A stretch of 64,000 nt of DNA from Populus alba (GCF_005239225.2 NC_133300.1:15281875-15345874); one strand, 5' to 3'. Positions 11,177 through 23,180 are shown, counted from the stretch's first letter. Notes: generated from the sequence alone by a model not told the origin. Program-made: numbers and translations.

Positions 11177-13480
11177 TTACACATCCAAATACACGTGGGG
11201 CAACATTAGTATAGATGGTAGTGTAGTATGAGTGGCCAAGACTTGCAGCGGAGTCTTAAATTCTAAGACTTTAGAAGGCATCCGGTTCATTAGGTGCACA
11301 GCCGTGACCACAGCTTTATCCCAGTATCTATGGGGAACGTTTGCTCCAATTAGTAGTGCACGAGCAGTTTCTAAAATGTGTCTGTTTTTCCGTTCAGCTA
11401 TACCATTTTGCTGTGGTGTTTGACTGCAAGAAAATTCATGTAGGAGACCAGCATTGTGGAAGTATTTCACAAAGTCTTGATTGATATATTCCCCTCCATT
11501 ATCCGACCTCAAAATTCTGATTTTTGCTGAGAATTGGTTCTGTATCATAGCATGAAACGCACAAAATACACCAAAGACTTCATTCTTATTTTTGAGCAAA
11601 TATATCCACGTCATCCGGGTGCAATCATCTATAAAAGTCACAAACCATCGAACACCATGAACCGTGGTGATCGGGGATGGTCCCCAAACATCCGAATGGA
11701 TTAATGCAAAAGGAATATCACTTTTATTATAGCTAACCGGAAATGATACACGGTGGCTTTTTGCAAAAATGCATGTATCACATTTGAGGTCTAAATGTTT
11801 TTGACTAGAAAATAAATCTGGAAATAATTGTCTCATATAGCCGAATGACGGGTGCCCCAAACGAGCATGCCATAGCCGAATCTGTTTTTCTTGTGCAGTG
11901 GTTGAGTTCTTCACCATATTGATTTTTCCGATACTGAACTCATCTATGTAGTATAACCCCTCTCTCTTAGTACCACGCCCAATGATCTTCTTCGTGAGAA
12001 TATCCTGAAAAAGGCAAAAATGTGGATACATTAAAACAATGCAATTTAGGTCTTCAGTAGCTTGTCCCACAGATATTAATTTTGTTGTAAGAGAAGGAAC
12101 TAAAAGAGTATTAGTTAAGGATATTGATGGTGATAATTGTACTGTTCCAGCCCCTGTTACTGGATACAAGACCCCATTAACATTTGAAATATTGTTCCTT
12201 CTTGGCGTTATGTATTCATCAAGGTCGTCTGGATTGTAGGTCATATGGTCTGTTGCACCAGAGTCTACAATCCAGTCATCATCCTTTTGTTTCGTAGAAA
12301 CTACCAAAGCACTGCTGGTATAACAGCAGCCTTTACCTTGATCACTGCCATTACTAGCCGTCTTTGCCTTTGTCTCTACACAGGGAATGAGAGAAAGAGT
12401 AGGTTCTGCATGTGCTATTGTTGTCCGTTCAACTCCTCCATGTGCTATTGCTGCCCGTCCAACTCCTCCATTAGCTTCCTGTGATTTCTTTGCTTTAAAT
12501 TCATTCCACCATTCCGGATAACCATGTAGCTTGAAGCACGTTTCCCGTGTGTGTTTGGCATTACCACAATGGGAGCAGCCAAGTCCTCCAGACAGATTTT
12601 TGCTTCCCCCCGTTGCTGCATATCCGGGTGCTCTTTTGGTCATGCGCATCATTTGATTTTGTTTCCCACTCTTCGTTGCCATAACTGAAGCAGTAGGGCC
12701 ACCATTTGTTTCAAGCATTACAGACTGCCTAATGTCCTCTCTTCGAACATATGCGTAGGCCTGCTCAACAGATGGAAACGGTTGTAATTGTAGAACATCA
12801 CTTCTGATTTTATCTAGCCGATCGTCCAGTCCATCAAGGAACACATACACCCGATCCTCTTGAAGCAGGGTGTTGTGTCTCTGTACATCAATTGCACACT
12901 CCATTGGGTTTGGTCGCCGGTAATCAATTTCCCTCCATAAGCCCTGAAGACAATTGTAATATCCCTCAATAGATTCCCCATTTTGTTTCATTCGAGTGAC
13001 CCTTCTCTTCAAATCGTATACCTGCGATTTATCATTCCCATCAAAATAAGTTGTGGCAATTGATTCCCATACCTGTTTTGCTGTTGGAAATCGGATAAAG
13101 TTGCCGACTAGAGAAGGGTCCATTGAATTAATCAGCCAACCCTTTACAATAGAGTTTTCTGTCCTCCATCTTCTGAATGTTGGATCATTCAATTCTGGTT
13201 GCGGAAGATCACCATTGATATATCCTAGTTTGTCTTTTCCTGAGATATACATCTCGACAATCTGAGACCATAGAGCATAATTAGTTCCATTGAGTTTGAT
13301 AGCAATCGGTGCAGCAGTATCATATGTTACTGCAGGGGTCTGATTCAGGCTTTGTCTCAAAGCCTGGGTCATTCTCGTAGTCAAATCTTCCAGGATAGCC
13401 TCTGTTCCTTGTTGATTTTGTTCTACTAAATCGGTAGGGGCTGCCATCGTATCTACTAAATCAGTAGGAATTTCCATCAA
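11177..13480 (-). pseudogene. Copia gag, protease and integrase part
   Basis: This 767-codon frame starts 112 bp inside the 5' LTR boundary. The N-terminal gag domain contains KLNGTNYALWSQIVEMYISG, then a CCHC zinc knuckle (CSHCGNAKHTRETC). Protease has the WIVDSGATDHM active site. Integrase shows the HHCC finger region (LWHARLGHP and KCDTCIFAK), then catalytic-core segments HSDVWGP, RSDNGGEY and QQNGIAERKNRH. It runs into a stop at 11177-11179 after a one-base frame break within a C run (plus-strand G run 11197-11200). In the other frame the sequence carries on with the RVFGC motif usual at this point. The two frames would otherwise form one polyprotein. A full-length product cannot be made without frameshifting, so I mark it as broken although it is only one base away. 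Confidence 0.93.
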
Positions 13481-13580
13481 GTTTCTACGCTAACAGGGAG
13501 AGATAGTTTGTTCTGGGTGGCGGCTGCCTCTTTGTTTCACAACTCAAAGGAAAAAAAAGGTTAAAAAATTTAGGGTATTT

Positions 13581-13592
13581 GCTCTGATACCA
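13581..13592 (-). promoter_or_regulatory. Copia primer-binding site (initiator tRNA-Met)
   Basis: Directly inside the 5' LTR the minus strand reads TGGTATCAGAGC, the classic sequence complementary to the 3' end of plant initiator methionine tRNA, used to prime reverse transcription. Confidence 0.93.
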
Positions 13593-13774
13593 TGTAAGTA
13601 AAGAAGGAAATTTGGTAATTGTAAAATCTTTATTAAAATCTTACGTTTACACTGTTGTAGTATATATACAAAAAAAGAATTTGTAACGTTCTAGGTTCCT
13701 ATTATAATTAGGAAATTTACAACTGTAGAATAAATCAATTCCTAGAATCTCTCCAATGACAGTAAATGCTAATA
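13593..13774 (-). repeat. Copia 5' LTR
   Basis: This is the upstream LTR in element orientation, 182 bp. In + orientation its last bases are CTAATA where the other LTR has CTAACA, so the element's own 5' terminus is TA instead of the canonical TG. GTGAA follows at 13775-13779. Confidence 0.93.
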
Positions 13775-13840
13775 GTGAAAAGAGAGAAACAAACAAGACG
13801 ATTTGCCAAAAACCCCAAAGAAGGTTTATGCAGGGTTTAA

Positions 13841-15197
13841 GGCGGCCGGTATGCTAAGACCGCTATCATACCCTCTCTATGAACTCATTTCCTTTCTCAA
13901 ATTGCATTACCCGCGCATTTTAATTCATCTCTCAATCACTTCAATTCCATTTCTTTTTTTCTCATTTCCTTTAATTAGAGTGCCAACTCCCGTATATTTT
14001 CTACCAAAAATTTTGATCCTTTGATTGCTTTTGATAAGAAACGTCGCAAAACAAGCCACTTTGAAATCCCAATCAAAGTCCCTCATTTTCACTTCATTTC
14101 CAAGAACTTACAGCTTTTTAGGAGCCTCTAAAGAACCCATCTTTTTTGAGAAACTCAAGTTCCATTCGCTTAATAACACAGGTCCACGACTGGGTTTTCG
14201 AGCAATTGGCGAAATATCAACCCATGAAGATTTTATGGGAAAACCCAGTGTTTTTTTTTTTTTTTTTTTGAGAAATAGTGATAGTACTAATGGGAATCAG
14301 TGTCGTGGATTTTTCCCTTATTAGGTATTAAACTTTTCATTATGTATTAAACTTTTCAAATCACAGGCCTTATTAGGCTGAATATTCTATTACGCCTTTC
14401 TTTTTGAGCTACAATTTCTTCAAAGCATGGACTTGGTGGACTCATAAGGATGACATTTCAACTTTCCTTTGTCAGAGCTCATCTCATGTTTGGACATTGT
14501 TTCACTATGGATTTATACTTCTGCATTTCCCTGTTGGGGACAGCAATTATCTTTATCATTTCAATTATGTGTGTTCTTGTTTGTGCCTTTGTTTTGTAAG
14601 TTGTTTAAGTTTTTCTCTTAGTTCAGACTTTAAAGGCACACGTGACACTTTGCTCTACTGTCTCTTCTGACTATGGGAGTTGCTTCCTCTTTTCTTTTCC
14701 TTTTTTTTTTTTTTAAAAAAAAAAAGAAGAACTATACAATGAAGAGATATTTAGGTGTACCATTCTTAATCCATTTTTTGGACCTCCTAACTCTTCAGTC
14801 TTGTTCTCTTTCTTTGAACTGAGGACTGAATCTGTAACAGTTTCTATGATGAAACAAATTAGAATACACAATATCTTGGGGAAAACAAGGAAGAAAAAGG
14901 AAAAGGCTAATGATAGCAAGAATCGTGTAGAAGGTGAATCCCCTGCTGTCATGGAGGAACAAGAAAAAGCCAAGAAAAAAGTTTCCTGATTTGATTAAAA
15001 AACAAAAGCTGCCAGCTGTGAGGAAGATTGTGAAAGGGAAGGATGATTCAAAACCATGGAATGCAGATGCTAGTAATGGGAATCAGTGTCGTGGATTTTT
15101 CCCTTATTAGGTATTAAACTTTTCATTATGTATTAAACTTTTCAAATCACAGGCCTTATTAGGCTGAATATTCTATTACGCCTTTCTTTTTGAGCTA
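13841..15197 (+). pseudogene. RPOTmp-like pseudogene fragment, 5' part with internal deletions
   Basis: The block matches 33350-35480. It starts in the putative upstream/5' UTR, enters exon 1 (frame reading AKQATLKSQSKS), and later shows the exon with KEKANDSKNRVEGESPA. It lacks the start codon: about 38 bp present at 33550-33590 are gone between GATAAGAA and ACGTCGC. It also lacks about 0.9 kb of exon 1, jumping at GGATTTTTCCC to intron sequence. A 124-bp segment (14288-14411) is repeated perfectly at 15074-15197 and carries that deletion junction. The intact family encodes a phage-type RNA polymerase for organelles. This copy cannot make one. Confidence 0.8.
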
Positions 15198-16564
15198 AAA
15201 TTGCAATACAGGTTATAAAACTAAAATAATCTTATAAAAAAATATATCAATAAATTATAAAACTCAATCTTTAAGAAGAGAAATGTTGAAAGATTAAAAA
15301 AAATGTAGATTTTTTTTAAAAAAAATATCATTGCAAATTTTAACTTGGTAAGATTTTTTGTTAATATTACTATATTAGATGAGTCCAGCTCACCATAACC
15401 TACATGGATGAATATGAGTTAATGGTGAGTCGAGCTTGTATAATAATTTATGGGTAACAGATGCTGTGCACAATATTTCTTTAATACGACGAGGTTTAAT
15501 TTCTTTTCTTTTCATAGTAATCTCTCAGTGGATAGCAGCATCAATTATAAGAACTTATATATTTATATTTAATTTAAATACTAAACGTGATAAGAGTGGG
15601 AGTTAAATATAACGCTGCACATCAAATGCTCATCAAACTGCATTTATTGGAAGCTTCTGCGATGTGCCCATCAAATACGACTATAGTGAATCCCTTGATA
15701 AGAGATTGTTGCTTTCGACTTTCCGACCGCCGTTGCATTTAATTAGTGACAACAGTTAGCCATAAGCATACGTTTCCAGCAACACTCCACGCACCCAGAG
15801 AGAGAGGGAGAAGAAGAATACCTATCCACATTGACACCACCCCGAAGCGACAGTCCCTGCCACGTTGCTTCATCTCATCCAGTAAAGTAGCTGGACCACA
15901 TATGCATGTGTTGAATTAGTCTCAGAAAATGATTAAACAAATAACTGCTGCACCACATATGCATGTGTAAAATTGAAGACCATATATTAATGGATAGATA
16001 TCACAAAGATCACCGTACACAACTCAAAAGTGATGCTCTATACAAGTCTTGAGCATATTTACAAGCACCAAAAACTGTTTCCACCACCGACACAACGCAA
16101 AACCCCTGAATTTACCCATGTTTGTGTCAATTCATTTATGCACTTTTGACCAAATTTTTCTTTTGCTTTTTTATGCTGTCCCACTGAGCAGAACTTTTTT
16201 TGTTCTTTTGTGTGAAAAAAAAACTAATTAGAAAATAAAAAAAAACTTTGGTCCGGTTTAATTTTAGTTTTAAAATTCTAAAACCGATGAACCAGATCAA
16301 GTTATATATAGAGTAGTATTTTTTATTATATTCCCATTGTTATTTATTATTCTATAGATTTTTCTACATTGAAGCTTTTGAAAAGAAAAATTAACATTGA
16401 TCATTCATTCACTTTTGAAGAAACTTTCTTTTGCTTCTTTATGTTGTTCCACTAAGATACCCTTTTTTTTTTTTTTTTTCTTTTGTGAATTGAAATTATA
16501 TTACACGCAAACTGCTCCAATACTCACGTTAATAATAAAAACAAAATTACAATCACAACAGGCA
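15198..16564. other. Intergenic, no gene recognised
   Basis: AT-rich sequence with poly-A and poly-T runs and a slightly more balanced stretch at 15600-16150. CATATGCATGTG occurs twice (15898-15909 and 15956-15967). Short frames at 16049-16231 and 16397-16639 have no family resemblance. Confidence 0.4.
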
Positions 16565-16603
16565 CATGGTTGCATTCATGGTTGCATTCATGGTTGCATT
16601 CGC
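16565..16603. repeat. 12-bp tandem repeat, three copies
   Basis: CATGGTTGCATT is repeated three times in direct tandem. It is followed at 16640-16750 by a diverged direct repeat of GAAATGGATTTC...TGATCTCCTTGGTCCACA, present twice about 70 bp apart. Confidence 0.85.
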
Positions 16604-16763
16604 TTTCATCCCCTGACTATGAACAGGAACCCCAATTAAATGAAATGGATTTCTTGGGAAATGATCTCCTTGGTCCACAGCATATATCCTTGGCCTGCAG
16701 GCACCCAAATCAAATGAAATGGATTTCCTGGAAATTGATCTCCTTGGTCCACATCCTATTCGG

Positions 16764-16990
16764 TTAACCAAGTCGGCTACCAGTTGCAGCACAATTCATC
16801 AAAAAACGATGTGAATTATCATTTGATGTCAAACCAGGTGGATTATCAGCTGCAGCCACAATTATTTGATGCATAGCAAAATAATTATTCAGAATCACTC
16901 CTTGGCACTCCTTTCCAGCCAACTTGATGTGTTGTGTGCTAATCCTATGAAAATCAGATCCCAAAGAGGGTGATGCCGCTGATGTAGTAG
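16764..16990. pseudogene. Unrecognised gene fragment shared with 23.2 kb and 52.0 kb
   Basis: The segment with GTGGATTATCAGCTGCAGCC through CCAAAGAGGGTGATGCCGCT recurs at 51980-52140. Its end (CCAAAGAGGGTGATGCCGCT) recurs at 23213-23232. The minus strand is open here (66 codons, including GVILNNYFAMHQIIVAAADN) and the plus strand is partly open in the other copies, so the coding strand is uncertain. I do not recognise the product. It looks like an old exon fragment carried along with the duplicated unit. Confidence 0.45.
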
Positions 16991-17029
16991 TTGCAGTGCC
17001 GAGGACTTTTATGTATATATAATTATGTA

Positions 17030-17993
17030 GGAGTGTTCCTGGTCCAGTTCGGTCCGGTTTTAACCTAAAAATTCAACCGAACCGGAAAATAGTATTTCTT
17101 ATTAATATAACTCGAACTGAACCGAGAACCGGTTCAAACGGAACTGGTTTTGTTCGGTTCGGGTCAATTTTTTAGCATAAAAACCAGAAAAACCAGACTA
17201 ATCTTCATCACTGAGCTAAATCGAAGAAAAAATTGACATCAAATATCAATCTAAGCTATTAATCACAGCAACCACTTAAAAATTCAAGAAAAGCAACAAA
17301 AAAATACAACCAACAATCAAAGTCTTCCACATAGGGGGTGGGAAGGGGAAGGGGAAGGCAGGGAAGGGGAAAAAGGGAAGGGAGGTCCCCTAAAGAGCTG
17401 CTTGACCATAAATTTTCTTGGGTTTTTGGCTCTTGTGAATGTTGTATTGGCTTTAGCAAAGTCTTTTCTTTTGGGGTATGTAAAGAATCTCAAAGCTTGC
17501 CTCCACTCAGCACAAGGATGGAACTAGTATAAGTATAAGGATGAAACTAGTATAAGTTATACTGTATAATTATCAAAGGCGGGAATTTCTTGAATAATGG
17601 TTCCCTCGCATCTAAATTGTGAAACTGGAAGGGAAAGGCTGGGAAAGGAGAAAGGGAAAGGAAGGGAAGGCTTGAGGGGGGATGGATGGCAGCTGGAAAG
17701 GGAAAAAGTAATTTAGGGTTCTGGGAAGGGGAAAAGGAGAAGGTTGGAGGGGTTGGCAGCTGGAAAGGAAAAAAGTGATTTAGGATTAGGAATGATTCTT
17801 TTTATACTTTTTTTTAACCGATTCAATTTGATCCGGTTCAATCTGTTTAAGCTTTTTTAAACTGGAATTGAACCGGACTTGGTGGTTTTTTTTTAATCGG
17901 TTTATTCGGTTTTTTCTATCGGTTCGGTTTTTGCGGTTAATGTTTTCTCGTTTTTTTCGGTTTAATTAGTTGATCGGTTTTTTTGAACACCCC
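17030..17993. mobile_element. Non-autonomous class II element with 12-bp direct repeat
   Basis: TATAATTATGTA lies immediately left (17018-17029) and right (17994-18005) of this 964-bp block. The ends are short inverted repeats: GGAGTGTTC on the left, and GGGGTGTTC on the right when reverse-complemented. Subterminal regions on both sides are rich in CGGTTCGGTTTT-type motifs in opposing orientation. The middle has GGGAAGGGGAAGG purine tracts. A 9-12-bp duplication would suit a Mutator-like element, and an 8-bp one hAT; part of the 12 bp may be chance. No transposase is visible. Confidence 0.65.
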
Positions 17994-18005
17994 TATAATT
18001 ATGTA

Positions 18006-18710
18006 TACTGTGTTTTTTATTTTTATTTTACTCAATCTCATAATTAAATTTTTGTTGCATAGTTTTTAATTAATAAACATGTAATTATAAATGAAGGAAA
18101 GAAAAAATTGGTTGGACTTGTCGGTTTGAATTTTATTTTTTTGGTTTTATCTTTTTTATTTGTTGTTTAAAGCCTTTCTTAACTCTTAATCAATTCTTTA
18201 TTTTTTTATTATTTTTTTTAAGTATAAAAGTATATTCCAAAGAATATTTTAAAGTTATTGGGCACATAACATTGTTAGCCACGGAGAGATCAAAGGTGTG
18301 GACAAAATAATAGTATAATGATTGCACTAAAAAACTTTCAAAGACAAGGGACCTCATCAAACCAAAATCAATAGTATACGATCCCTCAAACTCATTAACC
18401 CCTCACAACTCACTAACCCAAATTCTCTTGTTTTTGGATAATTAAAAAGAATCCATTTTTTATGTTGTTTTGAATTTTTTTTATTTATTATTTAAATTTT
18501 TTTAATATATTCATTCGTTTAGATTGATTTGGGTGAGTAACTATCTAAATCTTAAATATTAAATATTATATTTATTGATCTTGTAGCTCTTTGTATTTAA
18601 GTTAAAGTAAGTATTGGAAGATGATGAGAATTCTAACTTTGTTCTTTTTTATATTTGTATTTATTTTCATGTTAATTGAATTATTTTAACAATAAAGACT
18701 CTGTCGATGG
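18006..18710. other. AT-rich intergenic, no gene seen
   Basis: Poly-T rich, with no open frame of note and no recognised repeat unit. Confidence 0.4.
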
Positions 18711-18815
18711 ACAGACGGAGAACCATGTTTATGAGGCTGCGCTTATTGTTCAAGCTATGGTGACTACATTATCCAAGAGGTTGGATTCAGTTTTGTTATA
18801 CAAGCACTAGCTAGT
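18711..18815 (+). pseudogene. Fragment matching the end of the 23.2-kb gene fragment
   Basis: GACGGAGAACCATGTTTATGAGG, then AGCTATGGTGACTACATTATCC and AGGTTGGATTCAGTTTTGTT, match 23456-23550. The copies differ by substitutions and small gaps. With the 16.8-kb fragment this means both ends of the 23.2-kb sequence also occur around 16.8-18.8 kb, split by the 17.0-kb transposon and other sequence. Confidence 0.55.
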
Positions 18816-19588
18816 ATGTTAGAAATTATAAATTAATAACAACAACATTATTATTATTATTTATTAAGATTAAAATTAATAAAGAAATAAAAGACCAAAT
18901 TGATAGATAGATCGAAGCCTAGATATATATTTTTGTTTCAAAAAATTGATTTCAATTTAAGACCGATTAATGTGTGTTTGCCTTGTAAAAGCATTAAATT
19001 AAAAAATATTTTAATATATTTTAAAAAAATCACTTTTAAAAATAACTTTGCACCATGATATACTAGCTAAGCATGCACTAAATATCGAATAGACTCTAAA
19101 GATCCAAATTACTAAGCTTACAAGGGCATAAGTTTTTAAAGAAATTAAGTCTTTCAATAAAGCCCTTTTATAAAAGTAGTGTCGATAATCGACATACCAA
19201 GAATAAACCGAATGATTTGTGTAGCAGTGTGCTTAAAGAGATTTATTTCCACACAACATAATTTTAAAAGCAAAAGAGATTGGAATAATAAAAATTTGGC
19301 CTGGAAAGCAGTTCATGACCCGTTTAAAATTTTGATTTTTTAAAAAATTAATTTTTTATATTTTTATATTGTTTTGATATGTTTATATTAAAAATAATTT
19401 TTAAAGAATAATAAAAAATGTTTGGGATGAGATACTGGTAATAGGACCATGTTTCTGTGCGACAATATGGCTTTTTATTCAGTTAGCTGGACCTGTGGTA
19501 TGATGAGACCATGTTTCTGTGCGACAATATGGCTTTTTATTCTTTTGTGTGAATAAAAAGAATATCTAAAAAGAACAAAACCCTCAAA
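18816..19588. other. AT-rich spacer with Salicaceae-like repeat and a short tandem duplication
   Basis: Bases 18960-19070 and 19310-19430 resemble an abundant AT-rich poplar-type repeat (GTTTTGATATG with AAAAATAATTTTT). At 19446-19545 the sequence GACCATGTTTCTGTGCGACA and its continuation occur twice in direct tandem about 60 bp apart. No gene seen. Confidence 0.5.
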
Positions 19589-20930
19589 TATCTTATATGT
19601 TTGAATATCTAAAAAGAAGAAAAGGCAACAATTAATTTTCAAGTTTTTTTCCTTTATTTAAAAAGGGGGGAAAAAGCAATATAGGTCATGGATTTCTTTT
19701 CCTTTTTTTGTTACATGGAGAGATCTCATTAAAGCAAATAATTCATCAATGATAATCAAAACTCAAAACAAAGTATGCAAGTAAACCATGAATATTAATG
19801 TTGATTGAAAAAAAAATAAAAATGATGTGTAAATTGAGATGGAGAGGTAAATATATAAAAAGACAAAAAAACAAAAAAACGAATGCTGTAGTCAAATTTT
19901 AAACATCTAAAAGGCATCTTATGTGCGGCTATTTCCATATTACTATGCACGACATAAAAGATAGAAAAAAGAGAGGATGTTATATTCATACATCAATCAA
20001 AGAATGTGTGGATCCAAGGAGAACAATGAACATCTAAAGGTGGAGTTTGAAATTGATGAATTAAGATTTTATCTGTATATTTCTTTTTAAAAAAATTAGT
20101 TTTTAGAAAAACTTATAAATATAAATTTTCTAGAATATAAACACATTACAATAAAAGCATGTTAGGTTTGGCATTAGTCAGACCAGCACGTTGGCCCAAA
20201 CATGCTAGGTCCGCCAATGTGGAATAACCTTCCTATCTTGAGCATGCTCAAATATCAAATCTTTATATGTTTGAATATCTAAAAAATAAAAAAATAAAAA
20301 ACAACCAAATTTTCGAACTTCTTTCCTCTATTTAAGAGGGGGGGAGGAGCAATATAGATCATGGATTTCTTTTTCTTTTTTTTGTTACATGGAGAGTAGT
20401 ACTTAGATCTCCTTAAAGCAAATAATTCATGAATAATGTTGATGGTTAAAAAAATTAAAAAATGATGTGTAAATTGAGATGGAGAGGTAAAAATATAAAA
20501 AGACAAAAAAAAAAAATCGAATGTTGTAGTCAAATTTTGAACATCTTGAAGGCGTCTTGTGTGCGATTATTTCCATGTCACTATGCACGATAGGAAAAAA
20601 AAAAAAAAAGAAGAGGATGCTATATTCATACATCAATAACAGAATGTGTGGATCCAAGGAGAACAATGAACATCCATAAGGAGTTTGAAAGTGATGAATT
20701 AAGATTTTATTTGTATATTTTTATAAAAATTCAAGAAAGATCTATAAGTTGAAATTTTCAAGAATATAAACATGCTCCAATGAAAACATGTCAATTCTAG
20801 CGCTAGCCAAATCTGTGCCAAGTCCCGGACATTGTGGGTCTGGCAGTGTGGAATGACTTTCCTTTCTTGAGCACACCCAAGAGAATGACCATCTTTCCTT
20901 GAATCTAACTTATGGGAATAGCTCAGTTTT
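19589..20930. repeat. Diverged tandem duplication, unit about 0.67 kb, two copies
   Basis: Unit 1 (about 19589-20262) and unit 2 (about 20263-20930) share long stretches in the same order: ATATGTTTGAATATCTAAAA, ATCATGGATTTCTTTTNCTT, GATGTGTAAATTGAGATGGA, CAAAGAATGTGTGGATCCAAGG/AACAGAATGTGTGGATCC and the final CTTGAGCA. They differ by many substitutions and gaps, so the duplication is old. Minus-strand short frames in both units are phenylalanine-rich and not convincing genes. Confidence 0.75.
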
Positions 20931-21399
20931 TATGAGCATTAGTTACATTTAATCTTCTAAACTCTAATTTTCTCTATATTTTTTAAGTATATAAAAGTCC
21001 TCCAAAAACTCACCATATTTTCATCAAATATTAATATAGATGTAAGAGATATTTATTGTTTATTAAATGTCATTAAAGTCTTTTCATAGAAAAAACAAGA
21101 TTTATAGGCTATAAATATACATAAAACATTCAAAATAGAGGTTCACAATCTTTATTTTCTACTGCTTATATAATTTCATAATATCTTTTTCTATAATATA
21201 TATATATATATATTAAAAAAAATACTTATTTAAATATCAGATTTCATCAAAAACATGTCCATGTTCATAGCTAAAAATGAAAAAGAAATAAAGAGCTGAT
21301 TCAGCAAAGCAAATTATCAAGGGTCTGTATTTGCTTTCATTAACTACAAAAGCAAGAGAAACACAATCCATATATACATAGTGTGTTCATACCATATAT
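20931..21399. other. AT-rich spacer, no gene seen
   Basis: Contains a TA run at 21192-21213. No coding or RNA signal recognised. Confidence 0.4.
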
Positions 21400-22917
21400 A
21401 GAGATGAACAATTTATTTTTTTCCAACCAACTGTAAATCAAAGTGCGCAAGCCTGACCAATAAAAAACTGGGAACAACACGCAATAGCTATACGTATGTG
21501 AACTGAACAAATAAATCAAACCGTGAAAAACATGAAACTGGAGACGGTCAACAAAAACCAAACAATAGAAACTTATAGTGCAAGCACTGCTGGAACCATC
21601 GTATCATCATCACCCCATCTTTCTTTTTTCTTTCCTTTTTCTCTTTGTCTCCTTTTAGGAACCACAATTCTACACTTCTCTTCCAGTCTATCCTCCCATC
21701 TCATCTCTTTTTTTATCCCTGTTAAAAAGATCAAAACAGCCTTAAAAAACAAATTAATAACTTTCCTACCAACTAAAGACCCAACCTACAATTCTTAATA
21801 GGTATAGTGTTTTCACTGCATGTTTTAGCTTTTTGTTAATTAATATATTTTATGTGGAAAAATAATATAAATATTTAAAACAAAGCTATTTTCCGACTTT
21901 TACACTAAATATATTGTTTTAAACAACAACAATTTATACATTAAAGGGTCTTTTTGATCCTACTAGACCAACAAAATTATATAAATATTTAAAACAAAGC
22001 TATTAATATTATATTTATTATGGATTATATTTTATTATGCCTTTCATTGTTAAATTTTGTCACCCAGTTTATAATTTGAAGTCATTGGAGCATAGTTATT
22101 TGAATAGCTAAAATACATTTTCTTTCAATAAAATTCTATTTTTACATATCTACGTAGAAAAGCCAAAACCAAAAAAAAATTATATACTCGTTAGCCAACA
22201 TATTTTTATCTATAATTAACATTTTTCTCTCTTTAAAAACAGAACAAGAAAAAAATAGAAGACTAGAAATCTCGAAGCCTAAAAAATTTAATAGTATTAT
22301 ATAAAACTAAAAAAAAAAATATTCATATAAATAAATTTTGATTTTAAAAGTTTAAAATTTAAAATTCAAATTATATCTTTTAACTTTGATATTACTTCAT
22401 TAATTTTATAAATTACTCATATTAATTAATTGTATAATTAATAACATGATTGTATTATATAAAAATAATTAAACTAGTTATATAATTATATTAAAATAAG
22501 TTTTCCATGATTATAGTAAATTAAGAAATCTCAGTTAAATAATTTTAATAATCTACTATGTCAGTACAAGAAACGTAAAAAGTAGTAGTTTTGCATCAAC
22601 ATTAATTAATTAATTTATAATAATAAAAGAAATATTTAATTGATTAAATTAGTAAATTCAAACATTTATTTTGACCATATTTGAATACATTCATATTAAA
22701 ATCCCTAAATTATTATAAACCTAATATTTTTAATAACTAATTATAAAAGAATAAAAGTAAAATTAAACAATAAAATAAATAGAAAAGACAGAAAGAAATT
22801 TACCTAAAATATAATGCAAAACAATTACTTGCGAGAAATTTATATAAAAGAAAGAGGCAATAATCCAGGCTCCAAAAAAAAAATGTGACTCTTTATTTAT
22901 AAAAATAAATTTGGGTA

Positions 22918-22958
<41 letters not shown>

Positions 22959-22960
22959 TC
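21400..22960. repeat. Duplicated block upstream of TNL-2, also present upstream of TNL-3
   Basis: From GAGATGAACAATTTATTTTT onward this 1.5-kb non-coding block matches 54920-55450 and, better and longer, 55700-56930. Landmarks are GATCCTACTAGACCAACAAA, CATTGGAGCATAG and the final TA microsatellite (22920-22953 here, 56876-56930 there). Its position upstream of two TNLs makes it part of the duplicated cluster unit. Confidence 0.8.
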
Positions 22961-23180
22961 AACAATAACTTTTCACTTACCCTCACCAAAACTATTATAT
23001 TAATATCCTAATATAAAAAAATATTAAACAAAAATTAAGGGGGCTCTTTTATACTCACGTGGCCCCGCCACTATGCCTAAAACTTTAATTTCTTGTCTAT
23101 GCTTCTTCAGAACCTATTAAAAAAGGTTCAAGATTAGCCATTTCGAATGAGAAAAAAAGAAACAATCATAAATAACGTAT
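22961..23180. other. Spacer, no gene seen
   Basis: AT-rich sequence following the TA microsatellite. No feature recognised. Confidence 0.4.

Larger units (their letters stand above)
8625..13774 (-). mobile_element. Young full-length Ty1/Copia retrotransposon
   Basis: This 5150-bp element lies on the minus strand, with two 182-bp LTRs (8625-8806 and 13593-13774), a 5-bp target duplication, a primer-binding site and a polypurine tract (minus-strand ttgagggggagtg at 8807-8819). By eye the LTRs differ at one base, next to last at the outer edge, so insertion was recent. Two long open frames cover gag, protease, integrase, reverse transcriptase and RNase H in the Copia order (integrase before reverse transcriptase). 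One frame break near 11197-11200 separates them. The element sits between the 8.6-kb non-coding block and an RPOTmp-like fragment and has no visible effect on a TNL reading frame. Confidence 0.95.

Noticed and set aside
9031..12484. Plus-strand frames of 60-116 codons
   Set aside because: They are antisense shadows of the Copia polyprotein, which has clear motifs on the minus strand.
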